NCBI RefSeq assembly: GCF_004167665.1
Contig: NZ_SEWE01000039.1
Coordinates: 1 to 46,720 of the forward strand
DNA length: 46,720 bases
Reading direction: 5' to 3'
Origin: Hymenobacter persicinus
Lineage (GTDB): Bacteria > Bacteroidota > Bacteroidia > Cytophagales > Hymenobacteraceae
The translations under genes and the position numbers were made by a program. The notes under the pieces were generated by a model. That model was not told the origin of the DNA. It saw only the letters and a program-made list of their open reading frames with translations, and ran no database searches. Each line of letters begins with the position of its first letter. Within the stretch, counting starts at the first letter, position 1. Of this stretch, positions 41,804-46,720 are shown in pieces.

Positions 41804-43924
41804 TTAGCTCATGGGAGCAGCCGCATTGCCGTAGGGCACGTCGGAACGGCCGGTTCCGGTCGAATCGTCGCTCATGCCGGGCAGGTCATTCTCGGGCAGG
41901 TCGTTGCTGAGCGGCACGGGGTGCTCCTGCTTCAACTCGCTGAGAGTTTCGCTGCGGTCAGTGCCGGCCATATGGGCCTGGTATGAAGTCTGAGTGTCGA
42001 AGGGGCGTGGGCCAACAAGACGGGTAAGGTCTTCCTGCAGCAGCACTTCCTTTTCCAGCAGCTCCCGGGCAATGACCTCCAGCTCGTGGCGCCGCTCGGT
42101 GAGCAGCTCCTTGGTGCGGTTGTAGGCATTCTCCACGATGGTGCGCACTTCCTCGTCAATCATCTGCGAAGTGGCTTCCGAGTAAGGCTTCGAAAAACCG
42201 TACTCATTCTGCCCTTTCGAGTCGTAAAACGAGATGTTGCCCAGCTTGGCGTTCATACCGTACATGGTCACGATGCTGTAGGCCATCTTGGTGATGCGCT
42301 CCAGATCCGACAAAGCACCGGTAGAAATCTTGCCGAACACCAGCTCCTCGGCGGCGCGGCCGCCTAGGGCCATGCACATTTCGTCGGTGAGCTGCTCGGT
42401 GTTGTAGAGGAACTGCTCTCGGGGCAGATACTGCGCATAGCCCAGTGCCGCCACCCCGCGGGGCACGATGCTCACTTTCACCAGCGGGTCGGCGTGCTCC
42501 AAAAACCAGCCGGCAATGGCGTGGCCCGCCTCGTGGTAGGCCACAATGCGCTTCTCGCCGGGGCTGATGATTTTGTTCTTCTTCTCCAGGCCCCCGATAA
42601 CGCGGTCCACGGCGTCGGTGAAGTCCTGCATGGTCACCATCTTCTTGTCGCGGCGGGCGGCAATCAGGGCGGCTTCGTTGCAGACGTTGGCAATTTCGGC
42701 ACCGGCAAAACCGGGCGTTTGCGCGGCCAGCTTACGGGCATCCACGTCGGGGCCCAAGGTCAGCGGCTTGAGGTGCACGTCGAAGATCTGGGTGCGGCCG
42801 TTGATATCGGGCTTGTCGATGCTGATCTGCCGGTCGAAGCGGCCGGGACGCAGCAGGGCCGAGTCCAGCGTGTCCGGACGGTTGGTAGCGGCCAGAATGA
42901 TAACCCCGGAGTCGGTGCCGAAGCCATCCATTTCTACCAGCAAGGAGTTGAGCGTGTTTTCCCGCTCGTCGTTGCCGCCGGGCACGTTGCCGCGGCTGCG
43001 GCTGCGGCCAATGGCGTCAATTTCGTCGATAAAGATGATGCAGGGGGCCTTGGCTTTGGCTTGCTTGAACAAGTCCCGCACCCGGGCAGCACCTACGCCC
43101 ACGAACATTTCCACAAAGTCGGAACCCGACAGGGAGAAGAAAGGCACGTCAGCTTCCCCGGCTACAGCTTTCGCCATCAGGGTTTTACCCGTACCGGGAG
43201 GCCCTACGAGCAGAGCACCTTTCGGAATCTTGCCACCAAGGACGGTGAACTTCGAAGGGTTCTTCAAGAACTCCACGATTTCCTCTACTTCCTCCTTGGC
43301 CTCTTCCAGACCGGCCACATCCTTAAAGGTGACTTTCACCTTGTCGCCGCCTTCGAAAAGGGCTGCGCGGCTTTTACCGATGTTGAAAATCTGCCCGCCG
43401 GGCCCGCCTGCTCCCCCGCTCATGCGGCGCAGCAGGAAGAAAAACAACACCAGCATCAAACCACCCCAGAAGACCATGCTCACCAGGTCGCCGTAGGCTT
43501 GGCGGGTGTCAATGTTGAGGCCGACCTGCTGATCTTCCGGCAGCGCCGCCTGCATCTTATCCAAGTCCTCCTTGAAGGTCTTGCCGTCCACAACCCGGAA
43601 GCTGTACTGGGGGCCGCCGCCATCGATGGCCAGCGGTCCGCGGCGGCTGAGTTCGGGGCTATATTTGGTGCTTTTGGCGGCTTCGGGCTTGAGCGTCACC
43701 TCCACAACCCGGTCGTTGACGAGGGTCACGTCGCGCACGTCCCCGGCCAGCAGCATTTGCTTAAATTTCTGCTGATTGGTTTCAATACTCGAGCTGCTGC
43801 GATTGATGAAGAGCATCCCGAAGATGAACACCACCAACCCAGCCAGCACCCACATCTGCATACTCGGCCGCGGGGCGGGCGAGGGCAGCATGGGCTTCTT
43901 CTTTTTGGGCGTTATATCTGGCAT
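41804..43924 (-). CDS. ftsH: ATP-dependent zinc metalloprotease FtsH
   Basis: This 706-residue inner-membrane AAA+ protease has two membrane helices (about 24-43 and 150-172) bracketing a periplasmic domain. Then come Walker A GPPGTGKT (near 240), Walker B IIFIDEIDAIG, the second region of homology (ATNRPDTLDSALLRPGRFDR), and the M41 zinc site HEAGH (near 460). The C-terminus is an acidic tail rich in Asp, Ser and Pro. FtsH removes misassembled membrane proteins and selected regulators. The ftsH-rsfS order with birA divergent is common in Bacteroidota. The ATG at 43924 gives MPDITPKKKKPM, a normal cytoplasmic start. Confidence 0.97.
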   Translation of the reverse strand: MPDITPKKKKPMLPSPAPRPSMQMWVLAGLVVFIFGMLFINRSSSSIETNQQKFKQMLLAGDVRDVTLVNDRVVEVTLKPEAAKSTKYSPELSRRGPLAIDGGGPQYSFRVVDGKTFKEDLDKMQAALPEDQQVGLNIDTRQAYGDLVSMVFWGGLMLVLFFFLLRRMSGGAGGPGGQIFNIGKSRAALFEGGDKVKVTFKDVAGLEEAKEEVEEIVEFLKNPSKFTVLGGKIPKGALLVGPPGTGKTLMAKAVAGEADVPFFSLSGSDFVEMFVGVGAARVRDLFKQAKAKAPCIIFIDEIDAIGRSRSRGNVPGGNDERENTLNSLLVEMDGFGTDSGVIILAATNRPDTLDSALLRPGRFDRQISIDKPDINGRTQIFDVHLKPLTLGPDVDARKLAAQTPGFAGAEIANVCNEAALIAARRDKKMVTMQDFTDAVDRVIGGLEKKNKIISPGEKRIVAYHEAGHAIAGWFLEHADPLVKVSIVPRGVAALGYAQYLPREQFLYNTEQLTDEMCMALGGRAAEELVFGKISTGALSDLERITKMAYSIVTMYGMNAKLGNISFYDSKGQNEYGFSKPYSEATSQMIDEEVRTIVENAYNRTKELLTERRHELEVIARELLEKEVLLQEDLTRLVGPRPFDTQTSYQAHMAGTDRSETLSELKQEHPVPLSNDLPENDLPGMSDDSTGTGRSDVPYGNAAAPMS

Positions 43925-44005
43925 GAAAAAGAGTTACTAAACGAAAAACAAAGGCGGAACACGCCGCCCACGTAATTGTTAAAACGAACTCCGGCCCGTT
44001 TTACT

Positions 44006-44392
44006 TTAAACGGTAGCCGTTTCTTCCGTGATGTAGCTGATTTCCGCGTCGCCCCAGAGCTCTTCCAGACCATAGAACTGGCGACGGTCGCGCAGGAACA
44101 CGTGCACGACCACGTCCACGTAGTCGAGCAGCACCCACTCGCGGTGCATGCGACCTTCGGTCTGCCAGGGGCTCTGGCCGGTAAGCTTTTCTACTTCTTC
44201 TTCGACCGAGCGCGCAATGGCTTCGATCTGCGTATCGGAAGACGCGGAGCAGATGACAAAATAGTCCGCCACCGCGATTTTGAGGTCCTTCAGATTGAGT
44301 ACTACGATATCAGCAGCTTTTTTTTCCTGCATGCCCCGCACTACGATGTCTGCCAATCTGTCTGAATCCTGCCGAACCAGGGTACTTTTCAT
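44006..44392 (-). CDS. rsfS: Ribosomal silencing factor RsfS
   Basis: This 128-residue protein matches the RsfS/Iojap family: KKAADIVVLNLKDLKIAVADYFVICSASSDTQIEAIA and the C-terminal HREWVLLDYVDVVVHVFLRDRRQFYGLEELWGDAE. RsfS binds uL14 on the large ribosomal subunit and blocks subunit joining during starvation. Length is normal. It lies 81 bp upstream of ftsH on the same strand and is divergent from birA with a 41-bp gap. Confidence 0.96.
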   Translation of the reverse strand: MKSTLVRQDSDRLADIVVRGMQEKKAADIVVLNLKDLKIAVADYFVICSASSDTQIEAIARSVEEEVEKLTGQSPWQTEGRMHREWVLLDYVDVVVHVFLRDRRQFYGLEELWGDAEISYITEETATV

Positions 44393-44433
44393 AGGGTATT
44401 GTTAGGTTTGAAGTCACAAAGTAAGAAAAACAG

Positions 44434-45273
44434 GTGGAGGCACTAACCCCCCAAACGCTCTTCACGGGCCAGCAGATCATCTGGTTGCCCGAATGCGCCT
44501 CGACAAATGCCGAAGCCCAGGCCCTTATTGTCAAAAACAGCGCCACCGACGGCTGTACCGTCATAACGGACAAACAGACGGCGGGCCGCGGACAGCGCGG
44601 CAACCGCTGGGAAGCCACGCCCGGCGAAAACCTCACACTGTCGGTTATCTGGAAGCCTTCGTTTCTGGCCGCTACCGAGCAGTTCCAGCTCAGCCAGGCC
44701 GTGGCCCTGGGCGTACTCGACTGGGCCCGCAGCCTGCTGGGCCCCGATGCGGCCCTGCGGCTGAAGTGGCCCAACGATATTTTCTACGGCAGTCAAAAGC
44801 TGGGAGGAATCCTGATTGAAAACACACTCAGTGGCGCGAAGATTCAATATAGCGTTATTGGCATTGGCTTGAACGTCAACCAGCGGGAATTTGGCATGCC
44901 CACGGCCACTTCCCTGGCTTGGATTACGGGCCGGGCCTACCCGCTGCGCCCGCAGGCCGTGCGCCTGCTCGAGTGCCTGGAGCGCCGTTACCTGCAGCTA
45001 CGGGCCGGCCGCCTGTCTCAGCTGCGCTACGATTATCTACAGTCCTTGTACCGCTACCAGCAGCGCCACGAGTACGAAGTCGACGGAGAGCGGGTGACCG
45101 GGCAAATTGTGGGCGTGGACGAAACCGGCCGGCTGGCCGTCGAAATTAACGGGCAGCTGCGCACGTTCGGACTGCAGGAAATTCGTTATATTCACTCATT
45201 CGAATATTTTTTTCCTGTCCGCGGCAACCTTTGCCCCACCGCCTCCGAGTGCTGCATACTTCTGGTTCTTTAA
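44434..45273 (+). CDS. birA: Biotin--[acetyl-CoA-carboxylase] ligase
   Basis: This 279-residue ligase has the family motifs STNAEAQALI (near 22), TAGRGQRGNRWE (biotin-AMP loop, near 49), KWPNDIFYGSQKLGGILIEN and VIGIGLNVNQ. It attaches biotin to carboxyl carrier proteins such as AccB. It lacks the N-terminal helix-turn-helix of E. coli BirA, so it is the monofunctional form without repressor activity. The start is a GTG at 44434, as no ATG lies ahead of the first motif. The last residues after FGLQEIRYIHSFEYFF are not family-like and may vary. Confidence 0.94.
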   Translation: MEALTPQTLFTGQQIIWLPECASTNAEAQALIVKNSATDGCTVITDKQTAGRGQRGNRWEATPGENLTLSVIWKPSFLAATEQFQLSQAVALGVLDWARSLLGPDAALRLKWPNDIFYGSQKLGGILIENTLSGAKIQYSVIGIGLNVNQREFGMPTATSLAWITGRAYPLRPQAVRLLECLERRYLQLRAGRLSQLRYDYLQSLYRYQQRHEYEVDGERVTGQIVGVDETGRLAVEINGQLRTFGLQEIRYIHSFEYFFPVRGNLCPTASECCILLVL

Positions 45274-45475
45274 ACCTGAACGTGTTCCGGCGGTCTGACA
45301 GCGGCAGCGCGTGCTGCGGCCCAGGGCGCCCCGCCGGAAACGGGTTTCAGGCACGGTGCTTGTCTGGTAGCAGGCAGGCAAGTTGATCCGCCTCCCGGCC
45401 GGCTGCCCGCCGCCGGAGTCAGTGTTTTGCCAACCTAACTGCTCTTTCCGGCAGTTCTTTCAACGACTGAATGTC

Positions 45476-46096
45476 ATGAAAATCTCTACTCGCTTTCTGT
45501 TGGTGTGGGCGCTGTTGCTCATCCAGTTCTCGACTCTCGCGGCCACGGTCACCATTTCGGTGGGCGACAATTTCTACTCGCCCCAGGCCGTCACGATTCG
45601 GCCCGGCGACGTGGTTACTTGGCAGTACGTGGGCCAGCAAAGCCACCCCACGGCTTCCGACAACGGGGCTTGGGTTACGTTCCCGATGAATTCCACGGCC
45701 ACTACCAAGTCTTTGACCTTTAACACGCTGGGCAACTTCCCCTACCACTGCACGATTCATGGGGGTTCCGGTGGCGCGGGCATGGCGGGCGTCATTACGG
45801 TCAGCAATGCCACGCCGGTAGATGAAGCCCGGCCTGCGACTCCGACGCTGAGCGTGTACCCCAACCCGGCCAAGGGCTCGGTGATGGTTTCGCTCAGCCA
45901 AAAGGCCGGCGCCGACTACAAGCTGCGCCTGAGCAACATCATCGGCCGGGAAGTGCGGAGCGTGGCGCTGAAGCCGGACTTTGCCGGGGAAGCCGTTTCG
46001 GTGAACCTCGCGGATCTGCCCGCCGGCATTTACTTCTACAGCCTGATTGCCAATGGCAAAGTTCTGACTACCAAACGCCTGGTGCTGCAGAACTGA
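45476..46096 (+). CDS. Secreted cupredoxin with T9SS sorting domain
   Basis: This 206-residue protein has a signal peptide (1-22, LLVWALLLIQFSTLAA) and then a plastocyanin/azurin-like domain (about 24-120). Type 1 copper ligands are visible: His in QQSHPTASD and the Cys-x-x-His ... Met set in YHCTIHGGSGGAGM. A type A T9SS sorting domain follows (about 130-206, LSVYPNPAKGSVMVSL ... DLPAGIYFYSLIANGKVLTTKRLVL). It is likely a blue copper electron carrier exported across the outer membrane or held on the cell surface. The redox partner is unknown. The start at 45476 gives a clean signal peptide; the longer frame from 45383 does not. Confidence 0.9.
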   Translation: MKISTRFLLVWALLLIQFSTLAATVTISVGDNFYSPQAVTIRPGDVVTWQYVGQQSHPTASDNGAWVTFPMNSTATTKSLTFNTLGNFPYHCTIHGGSGGAGMAGVITVSNATPVDEARPATPTLSVYPNPAKGSVMVSLSQKAGADYKLRLSNIIGREVRSVALKPDFAGEAVSVNLADLPAGIYFYSLIANGKVLTTKRLVLQN

Positions 46097-46121
46097 CCCA
46101 GTTTCTCTTCCTGATTTTGCC

Positions 46122-46157
46122 CGAAAAAGCAGCCGTACCTCCCGGCTGCTTTTTTCG
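46122..46157 (+). terminator. Intrinsic terminator after the cupredoxin gene
   Basis: CGAAAAAGCAGCCG pairs with CGGCTGCTTTTTTCG around a loop of about 7 nt, 25 bp past the stop. The A/T flanks could let it act in both directions, but no gene converges here. Confidence 0.9.
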
Positions 46158-46223
46158 TGTCCTGGGCGCAAGGACGCGGGATTTCTCCGCTGCGCCGGGT
46201 GCGGCACGGCCGGATTTATTACC

Positions 46224-46231
46224 TACTTTTG
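46224..46231 (+). promoter_or_regulatory. -7 promoter element of the DUF2723 gene
   Basis: TACTTTTG matches TAnnTTTG and lies about 82 bp upstream of the ATG at 46314. No TTG at the expected -33 distance was seen. Confidence 0.4.
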
Positions 46232-46313
46232 ACCTTTCACTGATTTCCATTCCTGACTAACCCCGTCGTGCATCGGCGGGTGGGACTCTTTCCCGCCCCT
46301 ACCCCAAGCAAGT

Positions 46314-46720
46314 ATGCGTAGTTACAAAAGTCTGAATAATCTGGTGGGCTGGCTGGTGTTTGCCCTGGCCACCCTCACTTACCTGCTGACCTTGGAGCCG
46401 ACGGCCTCGTTCTGGGACTGCGGCGAGTTCATTGCCTGCTCCTACAAGCTGCTGGTGCCCCACCCGCCCGGCGCGCCCACCTTCCTGCTGCTGGGCCGCC
46501 TGTTCTCGCTCTTCGCCTTCGGCGACGTGACCAAGGTCTCGGTGCTGATCAACACGCTCTCGGCCCTGAGCAGCTCCTTTACCGTGCTGTTTCTGTTCTG
46601 GACCATCACCATGCTGGCCAAAAAGCTCGTGCTGCACCGCCCCGGCCTGCCGAACGACCGCCTCGCCGAGCCCACCGGCGGGCAGACCGCGCTGATTCTG
46701 GGCGCGGGCGCGGTCGGGGC
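46314..46720 (+). CDS. DUF2723 membrane protein, N-terminal part (cut by window end)
   Basis: The open frame runs from the ATG at 46314 through the window end (135 codons visible). The N-terminus has one membrane helix (LVGWLVFALATLTYLLTL), the family signature EPTASFWDCGEFIACSYKL with VPHPPGAPTFLLLGR, and a second and third helix. DUF2723 proteins are large multi-pass membrane proteins of Bacteroidota with a glycosyltransferase-39-like fold, and some act in protein O-glycosylation. The full protein is probably around 1000 residues. The stop codon is outside the window. Confidence 0.9.
   Translation, partial: MRSYKSLNNLVGWLVFALATLTYLLTLEPTASFWDCGEFIACSYKLLVPHPPGAPTFLLLGRLFSLFAFGDVTKVSVLINTLSALSSSFTVLFLFWTITMLAKKLVLHRPGLPNDRLAEPTGGQTALILGAGAVG

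Overview
The window looks like a GC-rich member of the Bacteroidota, most likely a Hymenobacter-type cytophagian. The evidence is TAnnTTTG promoter elements, starts without Shine-Dalgarno sequences, the gliding lipoprotein GldH next to a RicT homologue, proteins with type IX secretion (T9SS) sorting domains, an OMP_b-brl-type TonB-dependent receptor, LytTR two-component pairs, and the ftsH-rsfS-birA neighbourhood. No tRNA, rRNA, CRISPR array, transposase or phage gene was seen.

Region 1 (1-10.3 kb) is a natural-product locus. At the left edge, at least four tandem copies of a 60-residue double-glycine precursor gene lie in a 247-bp repeat. Next come a TonB-dependent receptor (-), a divergent full-length class I lanthipeptide dehydratase LanB (+), a LytTR regulator/histidine kinase operon (-), a 51-residue precursor missing from ordinary ORF lists (8840-8995), and a LanC-like protein. 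The precursor has a class I-type leader but no cysteine. The LanC-like protein has lost all the zinc-ligand positions that can be aligned. These two absences fit each other and suggest a dehydration-only, lanthionine-free pathway. The receptor promoter and the precursor promoter share an identical 9-mer (GTTGGTGTA) exactly 29 bp upstream of their -7 elements, which suggests one regulator drives both.

Region 2 (10.5-24.4 kb) holds a hybrid sensor kinase converging on a second LytTR regulator, a ferredoxin-NADP reductase/[2Fe-2S] ferredoxin pair split by a 29-bp inverted repeat, an envelope barrel protein whose signal-peptide codons contain a terminator-like hairpin, a small secreted protein with a Lys/Arg tail, a 2076-residue alpha-2-macroglobulin, and a DinB protein.

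Region 3 (24.6-34.8 kb) holds a helix-hairpin-helix protein, a PAP2 phosphatase, a lipoprotein-like propeller candidate, an NmrA-type reductase, a prion-like low-complexity protein beside two cold-shock proteins, ricT-gldH, and a HEIGH-type metalloprotease behind an AT-rich leader.

Region 4 (35.1-46.7 kb) holds a T9SS-type S8 peptidase, a zinc alcohol dehydrogenase, an overlapping operon (LUD protein, LpxH-like hydrolase, propeller-like secreted protein), ftsH, rsfS, birA, a cupredoxin with a T9SS domain, and the start of a DUF2723 membrane protein cut by the window end.
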